Positions 17,174 through 26,256 of a DNA stretch of 64,000 nt are shown here, piece after piece (position 1 is the stretch's first letter; every line of letters begins with the position of its first letter). Made by a program: the position numbers and the translations under genes. The notes beneath the pieces are model-generated. The model was not told the DNA's origin. It saw nothing but the letters and a program-made list of their open reading frames with translations, and ran no database searches. The stretch covers positions 2,480,001 to 2,544,000 of the forward strand of contig NZ_CP046121.1 of the NCBI RefSeq assembly GCF_009707485.1, written 5' to 3'. The stretch is from Nostocoides sp. HKS02 (lineage in GTDB: Bacteria > Actinomycetota > Actinomycetes > Actinomycetales > Dermatophilaceae).

Positions 17174-18148
17174 TCAGGCCGTGCCACCCACGTCACCGTG
17201 CGGGACCGGCTGGCCGAGCCGGCCGGCCTCGTAGTCCTCGAACGCCTGCACGAGCTCGGCGCGGGTGTTCATGACGAACGGGCCGGCCCACGCGACGGGC
17301 TCACGGATGGGGCGCCCACCGAGGATGACGACGTCGAGCCCGGCGGCGAACCGCTGCTGCTGGCTCTGGGCGGCGGACAGGCGCAAGGCATCGCCCGCTC
17401 CGAGCACGGCGAGCTGGCCGGTGCCGATCGGCGTCTGGTCGGGTCCGACGAACCCGTCACCGCTCATCACATAGACCAAGGCGTTGAAGTCCGGCCGCCA
17501 CGGCAGGCTCAGCTCGCCGCCCGGGGCCACCGTGGCGTGCACCATCGCCATCGGGGTGTGCGTCGAACCGGGCCCGGCGACGCCACCCACGTCGCCGGCG
17601 ATGACGCGCAGCAGGGAACCGCCGTCGGCGGAGGTCGCCAGCCCGACCTCGCTGGAGCGCAGGTCCTGGTATGCCGGGGCCTTGAGCTTGTCAGCCCGCG
17701 GCAGGTTGACCCAGAGCTGGAACCCGTGGAACAGGCCGCCGCTCACGACCAGGTGCTCCGGCGGGGCCTCGATGTGCAGGATCCCCGCACCGGCCGTCAT
17801 CCACTGGGTGTCGCCATCGGTGATCGTGCCGCCACCACCGAACGAGTCGTGATGGTCGAAGATCCCGTCGATGATGTACGTCACCGTCTCGAACCCACGG
17901 TGCGGGTGCCACGGCGTGCCCTTCGGTTCGCCCGGCGCATACTCCACCTCACCCATCTCGTCGAGGTGGATGAAGGGGTCGAGGTCCCTCAGGTCGACGC
18001 CGGCGAAGGCTCGCTTGACCGGGAAGCCCTCTCCCTCGACGCCACCAGGGGCCGTCGTGACCGACCTGACCGGACGCTGCGCCGCGCCGACGCCCGGCGA
18101 GGGGATGCGGGGCAGGACGGTGAGGTCGGCAACCGAGACAGCAGGCAT
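17174..18148 (-). CDS. Pirin family protein
   Basis: The 324-residue bicupin has the pirin N-domain metal-binding pattern (HPHRGFETVTYIIDG ... HHDSFGG ... GILHIEAPPE) and the C-terminal cupin (DFNALVYVMSGDG). Pirins bind Fe(II) and are redox-responsive or act as quercetinase-like enzymes. The promoter contains an ATAGTT...AACTAT palindrome (18161-18180), suggesting MarR-type control. Confidence 0.9.
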   Translation of the reverse strand: MPAVSVADLTVLPRIPSPGVGAAQRPVRSVTTAPGGVEGEGFPVKRAFAGVDLRDLDPFIHLDEMGEVEYAPGEPKGTPWHPHRGFETVTYIIDGIFDHHDSFGGGGTITDGDTQWMTAGAGILHIEAPPEHLVVSGGLFHGFQLWVNLPRADKLKAPAYQDLRSSEVGLATSADGGSLLRVIAGDVGGVAGPGSTHTPMAMVHATVAPGGELSLPWRPDFNALVYVMSGDGFVGPDQTPIGTGQLAVLGAGDALRLSAAQSQQQRFAAGLDVVILGGRPIREPVAWAGPFVMNTRAELVQAFEDYEAGRLGQPVPHGDVGGTA

Positions 18149-18160
18149 GTTCGCTCCCAG

Positions 18161-18180
18161 ATAGTTCGAAATTCAACTAT
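18161..18180. promoter_or_regulatory. MarR-like operator upstream of pirin
   Basis: ATAGTT-N8-AACTAT with an AT-rich centre, in an otherwise very GC-rich sequence, lies 12 bases upstream of the pirin ATG. The spacing and AGTT/AACT arms fit MarR-family operators (e.g. HosA/OhrR-like sites). Confidence 0.55.
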
Positions 18181-18242
18181 CCCTGCAACGCAGCGACCCG
18201 TCAAGCCATTCCGCGCACTCGGATCGGGCTGGCCGGGTACGG

Positions 18243-19856
18243 CTAGAGGCCGAGTTCGGCCACCGACTTCTCGCGCATCTCGACCTTGCGGACCTTGCCC
18301 GTCACCGTCATCGGGAACTCGTCGACCACGGTGACGTACCGAGGGATCTTGTAGTGCGCCAGCTTTCCCGTGGCGAACGCGCGCACCCCCTCGGCGTCAA
18401 GCGGCTCGGCGCCCTCCCGCATCCGGATCCAGGCACACAGCTCCTCGCCGTACTTCGCGTCGGGCACCCCGATCACCTGGGCGTCGAGGATGTCCGGGTG
18501 GGTGTAGAGGAACTCCTCGATCTCGCGCGGGTAGATGTTCTCGCCCCCGCGGATCACCATGTCCTTGATCCGCCCCGTGATCTGGACGTAGCCGTCCGCG
18601 TCCATCACCGCGATGTCTCCGGTGTGCATCCACCCGTCGACGAGCACCTCGTCGGTCTTGTCCTGCTGGCCCCAGTACCCGAGCATCACCGAGTAGCCCT
18701 TGGTGCAGAACTCCCCCGCCTGGCCGGCCGGAAGCGTCTCACCCGAGACGGGGTCGACGACCTTGATCTCGAGGTGCGGCATGACCCGACCCACCGTGCC
18801 GACCTTGCGCTCGAACGAGTCATCGCGACGAGTCTGCGCCGAGACCGGCGAGGTCTCGGTCATCCCGTAGCAGATGGTCATCTCCTCGATGCCCGCCGCG
18901 ATGAGCTTCTCCATCATCGTCGCGGGGCAGGGCGAACCCGCCATGATCCCGGTGCGCACTGACGCGAGGTCGTAGGACGCGAAGTCCGGCAAGGACCACT
19001 CCGCGATGAACATCGTGGGCACGCCGTAGAGCGAGGTGCACCGCTCGTCGGCGGTCGCCCGCAGGGTCGCAGCGGGGTCGAAGCCCGGCGCCGGGATCAC
19101 CATGCAGGCCCCGTGGGAGGTGGCCGCGAGGTTGCCCATGACCATGCCGAAGCAGTGGTAGAAGGGCACCGGGATGCAGATCCGGTCCTGCTCGGTGTAG
19201 CCGCAGACCTCACCGACGAAATAGCCGTTGTTGAGGATGTTGCGGTGCGAGAGCGTGGCTCCCTTGGGGAAGCCTGTGGTGCCCGAGGTGTACTGGATGT
19301 TGATGGGGTCGTGGGGATCGAGGCCGCCCTGGACCTGCGCCACCTGCTCAGTCGTCACCCCGTCGGCCCCCGCCAGCAAGGACTCCCAGGAGTCGGTGCC
19401 GAACACGTAGACCCCCGCCAGGTCCGGGCAGCTGGCCCGCACTTCCTCGACCATCGCGACGTAGTCACTCGTCTTGAACGACTCGGCCAGGAACAGGTGC
19501 GAGATGCCCGCCTGCTTCAGGACGTACTCCAGCTCGTGGGTGCGGTAGCTGGGGTTGATGTTGACGAGAATGGCTCCGATCTTGGCCGTGGCGTACTGGA
19601 CGACGACCCACTCGGCGCAGTTCGGCGCCCAGATCCCCACGCGCTCGCCCTTCGCGACGCCAGCGGCGAGCAGCGCCCGGGCGAGCCGGTCGACCTCGCC
19701 CGCGAACGCGGCATACGTCCATCGCAGGCCGCGCGGCACGTCGACGAGCGCCTCGCGATCGGCGAACCGAGCCACGGTCGCGTCGAGGTTGTCGGGGATG
19801 GTCTGCTCGAGCAAGGGGGGATCGGTCTCGCCGACCGCATACGACAACGTGGTCAT
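18243..19856 (-). CDS. Long/medium-chain acyl-CoA synthetase (AMP-binding)
   Basis: The 537-residue protein has the adenylate-forming motifs YTSGTTGFPKGA (P-loop), YGMTETSP, GWMHTGDIA, GRIKDMVIRGGENIYP and the catalytic Lys region near the C-terminus (MTVTGKVRKVEMR). It activates a fatty or aryl acid to its CoA thioester via acyl-AMP; FadD35-like by overall pattern. ATG 19856 (MTTLSYAV) or 19865 (MKGMTTL) could be the start. Single gene, divergent from the ABC-F gene. Confidence 0.92.
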   Translation of the reverse strand: MTTLSYAVGETDPPLLEQTIPDNLDATVARFADREALVDVPRGLRWTYAAFAGEVDRLARALLAAGVAKGERVGIWAPNCAEWVVVQYATAKIGAILVNINPSYRTHELEYVLKQAGISHLFLAESFKTSDYVAMVEEVRASCPDLAGVYVFGTDSWESLLAGADGVTTEQVAQVQGGLDPHDPINIQYTSGTTGFPKGATLSHRNILNNGYFVGEVCGYTEQDRICIPVPFYHCFGMVMGNLAATSHGACMVIPAPGFDPAATLRATADERCTSLYGVPTMFIAEWSLPDFASYDLASVRTGIMAGSPCPATMMEKLIAAGIEEMTICYGMTETSPVSAQTRRDDSFERKVGTVGRVMPHLEIKVVDPVSGETLPAGQAGEFCTKGYSVMLGYWGQQDKTDEVLVDGWMHTGDIAVMDADGYVQITGRIKDMVIRGGENIYPREIEEFLYTHPDILDAQVIGVPDAKYGEELCAWIRMREGAEPLDAEGVRAFATGKLAHYKIPRYVTVVDEFPMTVTGKVRKVEMREKSVAELGL

Positions 19857-19969
19857 GCCCTTCATCCCACCGTGCCCACCTGCATCCCACAACCCCTCGA
19901 TTCGGCTGGATGGCGAACGCAAAACCCCGTGTCGACCAGGGGTCACCGGCAGGTAGCGTCGCCCCCGAC

Positions 19970-21607
19970 ATGAGCGCGACCCTCAAGGCCTCCGACCTCG
20001 CTGCCGGCCACGGCGCACGAGCCCTCTTCTCGGGGCTCGATCTCGTGGTGGGCGCTGGCGACGTCGTCGGCCTCGTCGGAGCCAACGGCGCGGGCAAGTC
20101 CACCCTGCTGCGCCTGCTGGCCGGCGAGCTCGAGCCGGAGCAGGGCACCGTGACCCTGAGCCCGCGGGCCGCCTCGGTCGGGCACCTGCCGCAGGAGCCC
20201 GAGCGCCGGGCCGGCGAGACCGTGGCCGGGTTCCTCGCCCGACGCACCGGGGTGAGCGCCGCCGAGACGGAGCTGAACGCGGCCGCCGAGGCGCTCGGCG
20301 AGGCCGGTCCGGGCGCCGACGACCGGTATGCCGTGGCGCTCGAGTCGTGGCTCGCGCTGGGCGGCGCGGACCTCGAGGAGCGCGCCGCCGGGACCCTCGC
20401 CGGGCTCGGCCTCGGGGTCGATCCCGAGACACCGATGACCGCGCTCTCGGGTGGGCAGGCGGCCCGGGCCGGTCTCGCAGCCCTCCTGCTCTCGCGCTAC
20501 GACCTGCTGCTGCTCGACGAGCCGACCAACGACCTCGACCTGGACGGCCTCGAGCGGCTGGAGCAGTTCGTCGCGGGCCTGCGCAGCCCCGCAGTGATCA
20601 TCAGCCACGACCGGGAGTTCCTGGCGCACACCGTCACCCGGGTGGTCGAGCTCGACCTCGCCCAGCAGCAGGTCGCGGTCTACGAGGGCGGGTACGACGC
20701 CTACCTCGCCGAGCGGGAGGTGGCGCGGCGGCACGCGCGAGAGGCCTACGAGGACTACGCCGACACCCGCACCCGGCTCGAAGAGCGCGCCGTCACCCAG
20801 CGGAACTGGATGACCGTCGGCGTCCGCAACGCCCGTCGCAAGAAGACCGACAACGACAAGTTCGTCCCCGCATTCCGCGCAGAGTCGGCCGAGAAGCAGG
20901 CGGCCAAGGCGCGGCAGACCGAGCGCATGATCGAGCGGCTGGAGGAGGTCGACGAGCCGCGCAAGGAGTGGGAACTGCGGATGACCATCGCCGCGGCGCC
21001 GCGCTCCGGTTCGGTGGTCGCCTCCGCAGCGGGGGCGATGGTCCGTCGCGGAGACTTCACCCTGGGGCCTGTCGACGTCCAGGTCGACTGGGCCGACCGG
21101 ATCGTCGTCACCGGCGCCAACGGGTCGGGCAAGACGACGCTGCTCGGGATGCTGCTGGGCACCGTGCCCGTCGACGAGGGGACCGCCGGGCTGGGCTCCT
21201 CGGTGCGGGTCGGCGAGGTCGACCAGGCCCGTGGGCTGTTCCTCGGCCCGCAGACCCTGGCCCGGGCGTTCGGCGACGCACTGCCCGACTGGCCCGACGC
21301 GGAGGTCCGCACCCTCCTGGCCAAGTTCGGCCTCGGAGCCGAGCACGTCCACCGCGCCGCCGACTCACTCTCGCCGGGGGAACGCACCCGGGCCGCGCTC
21401 GCGCTGTTGCAGGCCCGGGAGGTCAACCTGCTCGTGCTCGACGAGCCCACCAACCACCTCGACCTGCCGGCGATCGAGCAGCTCGAGCAGGCTCTCGACT
21501 CCTTCGGTGGCACGGTCCTGCTGGTCACGCACGACCGCCGCATGCTGGCCGACGTGCGGGCGACCCGGCGTTGGCACGTCGAGAACGGCCGGCTCCGCGA
21601 GCTCTAG
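19970..21607 (+). CDS. ABC-F family ATPase
   Basis: 545 residues with two ATP-binding cassettes and no membrane domain. Walker A GANGAGKST and GANGSGKTT; signatures LSGGQAARAG and LSPGERTRAA; Walker B LLLLDEPTNDLD and LLVLDEPTNHLD; and a charged linker between them (EEVDEPRKEWELRM). ABC-F proteins act on the ribosome (translation factors or antibiotic protection). ATG 19970 is preferred over the longer frame from 19910. Its TAG stop overlaps the stop of the convergent SDR gene (shared CTAG at 21604-21607). Confidence 0.93.
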   Translation: MSATLKASDLAAGHGARALFSGLDLVVGAGDVVGLVGANGAGKSTLLRLLAGELEPEQGTVTLSPRAASVGHLPQEPERRAGETVAGFLARRTGVSAAETELNAAAEALGEAGPGADDRYAVALESWLALGGADLEERAAGTLAGLGLGVDPETPMTALSGGQAARAGLAALLLSRYDLLLLDEPTNDLDLDGLERLEQFVAGLRSPAVIISHDREFLAHTVTRVVELDLAQQQVAVYEGGYDAYLAEREVARRHAREAYEDYADTRTRLEERAVTQRNWMTVGVRNARRKKTDNDKFVPAFRAESAEKQAAKARQTERMIERLEEVDEPRKEWELRMTIAAAPRSGSVVASAAGAMVRRGDFTLGPVDVQVDWADRIVVTGANGSGKTTLLGMLLGTVPVDEGTAGLGSSVRVGEVDQARGLFLGPQTLARAFGDALPDWPDAEVRTLLAKFGLGAEHVHRAADSLSPGERTRAALALLQAREVNLLVLDEPTNHLDLPAIEQLEQALDSFGGTVLLVTHDRRMLADVRATRRWHVENGRLREL

Positions 21608-22431
21608 CTGAGGAAGAGGTCAGGCGCCAGGCCCTCGTCCTTGCCGGTCATCGAGTACGGCGCGAAGTCGGCGACCCCGCGGGCGCGCAGGAGGTCCTCG
21701 TCGATGATGGTCTGGCCGTTGAGGGTCTGGCCGTCGGTGGTGAGCACCTCGTAGGCCGCGTCGGCGACGATGTCCGGCCTCCGGCTGACCTTGACCATCT
21801 GGTCGCCGCCGGGCAGGTTGCCGATCGCGTCGGTCGCCACGAGGGTGGCGGGCCACAGGCAGGTCGACGAAATGCCCTTCTGACCCAGCTCGTGGGCGAA
21901 CCCGAGTGCCGCCATGGTCATGCCGTACTTGGCCATCGTGTATGCCGGGTGGCCGGCGAACCAGCGCGGGTCGAGGTTGATCGGGGGGCTCAGCGTGAGC
22001 ACCTTGGGGTCGGGTGAGGCGAGCAGGTGCGGGAGCGCCGCACGGGTGAGCATGAACGTCCCGCGGACGTTGACGTCCTGCATGAGGTCGTAGCGCTTCG
22101 GGTCGAGACTCGCGGTCGGGCTGAGGTTGAGCACGCTGGCGTTGTTGACCACGATGTCGATGCCACCGAACTGCGCCGCCGCCTTGTCGACGGCCGAGGC
22201 GATCGTCTCGTCGTCGCGCACGTCGCCCACGATCGGCAGGGCGTGTCCGCCGGCTGCTTCGATGGCCGCCGCCGCGGTGTGGATGGTGCCGGCGAGACGG
22301 GGGTCGGGTGCGCTGGTCTTGGCGATGAGCGCGATATTGGCGCCGTCCCGGGCCGCGCGCACGGCGATCGCCAGGCCGATCCCGCGGCTGCCGCCAGACA
22401 TGATGATGGTCTTGCCGGAGAGCGTCGTCAT
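21604..22431 (-). CDS. SDR oxidoreductase, HSDL2-like
   Basis: 275 residues. Cofactor loop SGGSRGIGLAI, NNAS motif, and active-site YTMAK (Tyr-x3-Lys) are present, with the HSDL2-type SPPINLDP segment before the catalytic Tyr. NAD(P)-dependent; substrate unknown, perhaps a lipid carbonyl. ATG 22431 has TAGGCT (minus strand, 22439-22444) 7 bases upstream and no ribosome site, so it is probably leaderless. Confidence 0.88.
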   Translation of the reverse strand: MTTLSGKTIIMSGGSRGIGLAIAVRAARDGANIALIAKTSAPDPRLAGTIHTAAAAIEAAGGHALPIVGDVRDDETIASAVDKAAAQFGGIDIVVNNASVLNLSPTASLDPKRYDLMQDVNVRGTFMLTRAALPHLLASPDPKVLTLSPPINLDPRWFAGHPAYTMAKYGMTMAALGFAHELGQKGISSTCLWPATLVATDAIGNLPGGDQMVKVSRRPDIVADAAYEVLTTDGQTLNGQTIIDEDLLRARGVADFAPYSMTGKDEGLAPDLFLS

Positions 22432-22547
22432 GCCGGCGAGCCTAGTTACCGGCGGGTAAGGGCGGAACCTGCTGGGCGCGTGAGCCTCACCACCCACTCA
22501 CCCACTCCGGCAGGGCCCTCGCTCGGCTGTGGGCACCGTCGTGGAGC

Positions 22548-22997
22548 TCAGGGGAGCGGTGTGTCGTTGAGGCGGCGCAGCAGGCGCGCCAGCTCGGCGA
22601 TGTCCGGCTTGTCCCAGGAGCGCAGCTGCGTGCGCAACCGCTCGCGGCGCGCCTCGAACGCCCCGTCGAGGGCAGCCTCACCCTTGGTCGTCAGCCGAAC
22701 CTGTCGGGCCCTGGCGTCGTCGGGGTCGAGAACGCGCTCGATGAGGCCGAGGTCCTCCAACGTGGACAGGTTTCGGCTGGTGGTGGACTTGTGGAGGCCG
22801 AGCACCTCGGACACCTCACCTCCGCGAGCTCCCCCGCCGGCAGCGGCGAGCTCGCGCACGGCCACGAGCACGGCATACCCGGCCGAGTCGAGGTCGGGGT
22901 GCACGTCGGCCGCCGTGCGTCGCTGGCCGGTTCGGGCCCGGCGCAACAGCCTGGTGAGCTCGACCTCGAGTTCGCCAAGGGGAGAGCGTGGGGACAT
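22548..22997 (-). CDS. MarR family transcriptional regulator
   Basis: 149 residues with a winged helix: GGEVSEVLGLHKSTTSRNLSTLEDLGLIERVLDPDDARARQV. Binds DNA as a dimer, usually a repressor released by small aromatic ligands or oxidants. ATG 22997 is leaderless by geometry (TAGGCT, minus strand 23005-23010, 7-base gap). Divergent from the aminotransferase gene, which it may control. Confidence 0.9.
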   Translation of the reverse strand: MSPRSPLGELEVELTRLLRRARTGQRRTAADVHPDLDSAGYAVLVAVRELAAAGGGARGGEVSEVLGLHKSTTSRNLSTLEDLGLIERVLDPDDARARQVRLTTKGEAALDGAFEARRERLRTQLRSWDKPDIAELARLLRRLNDTPLP

Positions 22998-23082
22998 GAG
23001 CAGGAGCCTACGATGCCCGCCCGTCCCCGGGTGCCGGTGTGGCGACGGGCGGCCCGTCGACCCGGGCTGAGAGACTGGAGCC

Positions 23083-24297
23083 GTGCGCCCCGTGACCCAG
23101 TCCTCCAAGCTGCAGAACGTCCGTTACGACGTGCGCGGTCCGATCCTCCAGGAGGCCCACCGGCTCGAGGCCGAAGGCCACCGGATCATGAAGCTCAACA
23201 TCGGCAACCCTGCGCCGTTCGGGTTCGAGGCGCCCGAGTCGATCCTCGTCGACATGATCCACAACCTGCCCGAGGCCCAGGGCTACTCGGACTCACGAGG
23301 GATCTTCTCCGCCCGCACCGCAGTCGCCCACTTCTACCAGGAGGAGGGCCTCAAGGACGTCACCGTGGAGGACGTCTTCATCGGCAACGGCGTCAGCGAG
23401 ATGATCTCCCTCGTCCTGCAGGCGATGGTCGACAACGGCGACGAGGTCCTCATCCCCGCTCCGGACTACCCGCTGTGGACCGCGGCGGTCACCCTCGCCG
23501 GGGGCAAGGCGGTGCACTACCTCTGCGACGAGGCCAACGGCTGGAACCCCAGCCTCGACGACATCGAGAGCCGGATCACGAGTCGCACCAAGGCCATCGT
23601 CCTCATCAACCCCAACAACCCGACCGGAGCGGTGTACTCCGAGCAGATCGTCCGGGGCTTCGTCGAGCTCGCCACGAAGCACGACCTCGTCCTGCTCGCC
23701 GACGAGATCTACGAGAAGATCCTGTACGACGGCGCCCGGCACGTGCACGCCGCGACGTATGCCCACGACATCCTCTGCCTGACGTTCAGCGGCCTCTCGA
23801 AGGCGTACCGCGTCGCCGGCTTCCGGTCCGGCTGGGTCGTCATCACGGGAGCGCGCGAGCGCGCCGCCAACTTCCTCGAGGGCCTGACCCTGCTGGCGAA
23901 CATGCGGATGTGCGCGAACGTCCCGGCGCAGCACGCGATCCAGACCGCGCTCGGTGGCTACCAGTCGATCAACGACCTGATCCTGCCCGGCGGACGCCTG
24001 CTCGCCCAGCGGGACCTGGCCCATCGCCTCATCACCGAGATCCCCGGCGTGAGCTGCGTCAAGCCCCAGGGCGCGCTCTACCTGTTCCCCCGCCTCGACC
24101 CCGAGGTCTACCCCATCGAGGACGACCAGGCCTTCGTCATCGAGCTGCTGCGCTCGACGCACATCCTCATCACCAACGGCACGGGCTTCAACTGGCCCAC
24201 GCCCGACCACGTGCGCATCGTCACCCTCCCGAGCGTCGAGGACCTCGAGTTCGCGATCGGCCGGATCGCGGGCTTCCTGGAGACCAAGCGCCGCTGA
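23083..24297 (+). CDS. Pyridoxal-phosphate aminotransferase, AlaA-like
   Basis: 404 residues, fold type I aminotransferase: KLNIGNPAPFGFEAPE near the N-terminus, NPNNPTGAVYS, the ADEIYEKI segment, the Schiff-base lysine in FSGLSKAYRVAGFRSGW, and the substrate-carboxylate Arg near HVRIVTLPS. It matches the AlaA group (glutamate-pyruvate transamination). GTG 23083 has GAGACT 6 bases upstream (leaderless geometry). GTG 23092 is an alternative. The stop overlaps the ATG of the first CrcB gene. Confidence 0.92.
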   Translation: MRPVTQSSKLQNVRYDVRGPILQEAHRLEAEGHRIMKLNIGNPAPFGFEAPESILVDMIHNLPEAQGYSDSRGIFSARTAVAHFYQEEGLKDVTVEDVFIGNGVSEMISLVLQAMVDNGDEVLIPAPDYPLWTAAVTLAGGKAVHYLCDEANGWNPSLDDIESRITSRTKAIVLINPNNPTGAVYSEQIVRGFVELATKHDLVLLADEIYEKILYDGARHVHAATYAHDILCLTFSGLSKAYRVAGFRSGWVVITGARERAANFLEGLTLLANMRMCANVPAQHAIQTALGGYQSINDLILPGGRLLAQRDLAHRLITEIPGVSCVKPQGALYLFPRLDPEVYPIEDDQAFVIELLRSTHILITNGTGFNWPTPDHVRIVTLPSVEDLEFAIGRIAGFLETKRR

Positions 24298-24698
24298 TGC
24301 GCCGAGGAGACCCGGGCCTGCTGGCCGCCATCGCTGCCGGGGGTGCCGTGGGTTCCCTCGGCCGGTATGCCGCGGGACTGGCGCTGCCCCACGCGGCCGG
24401 GGCGTTCCCGTGGGCGACCTTCCTCGTCAACATCGGGGGGTCGCTGGCCATGGGTGTCCTCGTGGTCTGGGTGCTCTCGATGGATCAGCCGCACCCGTGG
24501 CTGCGACCGTTCCTCGGCGTGGGCGTGCTGGGTGGGTGGACCACCTTCTCCGGCTACGCCCTGGACACGCACGCGATGGTGACGGGCGGTCACGCGCTGA
24601 GCGGCGCGGCATACGTCGTCGGCTCGCTCGTGGTCGGCCTTGCCGCGGTCGGTGTGGGGATCAGCCTGGGTGAACGCGTCTTCGGGCGGCGGCCGTGA
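24297..24698 (+). CDS. crcB: Fluoride channel subunit Fluc/CrcB 1
   Basis: 133 residues, four helices, with the Fluc signature FLVNIGGSLAMG and GVLGGWTTFSGYALD. Exports F- as part of a dual-topology dimer. ATG overlaps the aminotransferase stop (TGATG). Paired with a second, shorter homologue, so the channel is probably a heterodimer. Confidence 0.92.
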   Translation: MRRGDPGLLAAIAAGGAVGSLGRYAAGLALPHAAGAFPWATFLVNIGGSLAMGVLVVWVLSMDQPHPWLRPFLGVGVLGGWTTFSGYALDTHAMVTGGHALSGAAYVVGSLVVGLAAVGVGISLGERVFGRRP

Positions 24699-25057
24699 CC
24701 GTCCTCCTCGTCATCGCGGGGGCGGTCGTGGGAGCGCCGCTGCGCTTCCTCGTCGATCGTTGGTCACGCGAACACTCTTCTGCCGGAACGATTCTCGGCA
24801 CCTTGATCGTCAACGTCGCCGGGTCGTTCATCCTCGGCCTCGCTGCAGGGGCGCCAGGGTTGCCGGCCTGGGTGTCGCCCTTGGTGGGAGTCGGCTTCTG
24901 CGGGGCTCTGACAACGTTCTCCACGCTGGCGTTCGAGACCTGGGTCTTCTTCGAGGAGCGAGCCTGGCGCCCGTTCGTCGGAAACCTCGCCCTGTCCCTG
25001 GGTCTCGGGCTGCCCGCCGTGTGGCTGGGGTACGCCCTCGGCTGCCGGTTCGGCTGA
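24695..25057 (+). CDS. crcB: Fluoride channel subunit Fluc/CrcB 2
   Basis: 120 residues with LIVNVAGSFILG and GFCGALTTFSTLAFET, the same family as its upstream neighbour and overlapping it by 4 bases (GTGA). In Gram-positives with two crcB genes the two proteins insert in opposite orientations and form one channel. No fluoride riboswitch is seen because the pair is embedded behind the aminotransferase gene. Confidence 0.92.
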   Translation: MTVLLVIAGAVVGAPLRFLVDRWSREHSSAGTILGTLIVNVAGSFILGLAAGAPGLPAWVSPLVGVGFCGALTTFSTLAFETWVFFEERAWRPFVGNLALSLGLGLPAVWLGYALGCRFG

Positions 25058-25142
25058 CCGACCCCGGTGCCTGCCGCAGACTCACAGGGCACGTACAGGC
25101 GGAGGACAGCCGCCCTTCGGCCTTCGCGCGCACGATCAACCC

Positions 25143-25586
25143 ATGAGCACCCCCGCAGGCCCCGTGGACGTCCTGACCCGGCGAGCCGACCCGCGGGGTC
25201 GCCCCGGAGTCGGGCGGCGCACGGCCCTGGTCTGCCTGGCGTGCGCGGTGGTCCTCGTCCCGTGGGTCGCCTACCTCGCGACCTCGCTCCCCCAGACGTA
25301 CGTCCTCGCGAACTGGAACAGCGCGTGGGTCGGCTTCGACGTGCTGCTCATGGCCCTGCTCGGCACCACGGGGGCGCTCGCACGTCGGGCACACCCGCTC
25401 CATGTGCCGGCCGCGTTCGCCTCGGCGGCCTTCCTCGTCGCCGACGCGTGGTTCGACGTGATGACCTCGAGTGGTTCGGCCCTCGTCGTCTCACTCGCGG
25501 CCGCGGTCACCATCGAGCTGCCGCTGGCGGCCTTCCTGCTCCGCTACGGAACGCGGGTGGTCAGCGAGGCCGTAGCAGTCCGCTGA
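25143..25586 (+). CDS. Hypothetical four-helix membrane protein
   Basis: 147 residues with about four hydrophobic helices and a short Arg-rich N-terminus (inside). The second half contains AFLVADAWFDVMTSSG with acidic residues inside a helix region. I do not recognise the family. Its 3' end overlaps the 3' end of the TetR gene by 26 bases. Confidence 0.7.
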   Translation: MSTPAGPVDVLTRRADPRGRPGVGRRTALVCLACAVVLVPWVAYLATSLPQTYVLANWNSAWVGFDVLLMALLGTTGALARRAHPLHVPAAFASAAFLVADAWFDVMTSSGSALVVSLAAAVTIELPLAAFLLRYGTRVVSEAVAVR

Positions 25587-26211
25587 TCGTGGCGTAGATC
25601 GAGTCGGCCCACCGCTCGACGGACCAGCCGCGCCGAAGGACGAGCAGCTCGAACATCTCCGGCGCCGTGACCGACCACATGAGGTCGGCCGCCGCCTGGA
25701 CGTCGACGCCAGCGCCAAGGTGACCGGCATCGGCCAGGAAACGGGCGTTCTCGGTCATGCGGCGGTAGCGGTCGTCATCCATCTCGCGGAGCAGCACGCC
25801 CAGGGCCGGGTCCACGACGGCTGCGTCACGCACCATCAGCCAGATCGGAGAGACCCGGGGCGCCACCTCCATGGAGAGCCGGGACCAGCCGTACAGCACG
25901 GTGGACGGGTCGGCGGTGCCGCGCAGCTCGTCGGAGCGCTGGTATGCCGGGACCGGCCCCTCCCCCTCGAGCCCTTGGCGGTACAGCGCCTCGACGAGCC
26001 CGGTCTTGCCACCGAAGGACTTGTAGACCGTCTCCTGGGAGACGCCCGCCTGGTCCGCGATCGCCGCCACAGTGGCGCGGGCGAAGCCGACGTCGAGGAA
26101 CAGCGTGCGTGCAGCCTCGAGGACCCGCGCTCGTCGCGCCGACGCGGCATCCCTTCGGCGCGACGAGTCGTAGTCACGCTGGGCCTTGACAGGACCACCC
26201 AACCGGATCAC
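25561..26211 (-). CDS. TetR family transcriptional regulator
   Basis: 216 residues: N-terminal helix-turn-helix FARATVAAIADQAGVSQETVYKSFGGKTGLVEALY and a divergent ligand domain. GTG 26211 follows TTGGAG. The gene is divergent from the NTF2-like/NmrA genes, and a perfect 18-bp palindrome (26223-26240) lies between, so it most likely represses both itself and the divergent unit. Confidence 0.92.
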   Translation of the reverse strand: MIRLGGPVKAQRDYDSSRRRDAASARRARVLEAARTLFLDVGFARATVAAIADQAGVSQETVYKSFGGKTGLVEALYRQGLEGEGPVPAYQRSDELRGTADPSTVLYGWSRLSMEVAPRVSPIWLMVRDAAVVDPALGVLLREMDDDRYRRMTENARFLADAGHLGAGVDVQAAADLMWSVTAPEMFELLVLRRGWSVERWADSIYATISGLLRPR

Positions 26212-26222
26212 ACTCCAATTTA

Positions 26223-26240
26223 GATACAGTCGACTGTATC
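26223..26240. promoter_or_regulatory. TetR operator: perfect 18-bp palindrome
   Basis: GATACAGTCGACTGTATC is self-complementary and sits in the short (45 bp) divergent space between the TetR gene and its target unit. It is flanked by AT-rich bases that serve as promoter elements for both directions. Confidence 0.8.
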
Positions 26241-26256
26241 AAAAGGGGGAACCGTC

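Noticed and set aside
21604..21607. Shared CTAG between two convergent stop codons as a special site
   Set aside because: TAG stops on both strands naturally share CTAG; no further structure.
24240..24300. Fluoride riboswitch for the crcB pair
   Set aside because: The first crcB overlaps the aminotransferase stop; there is no leader RNA and no recognisable riboswitch core.
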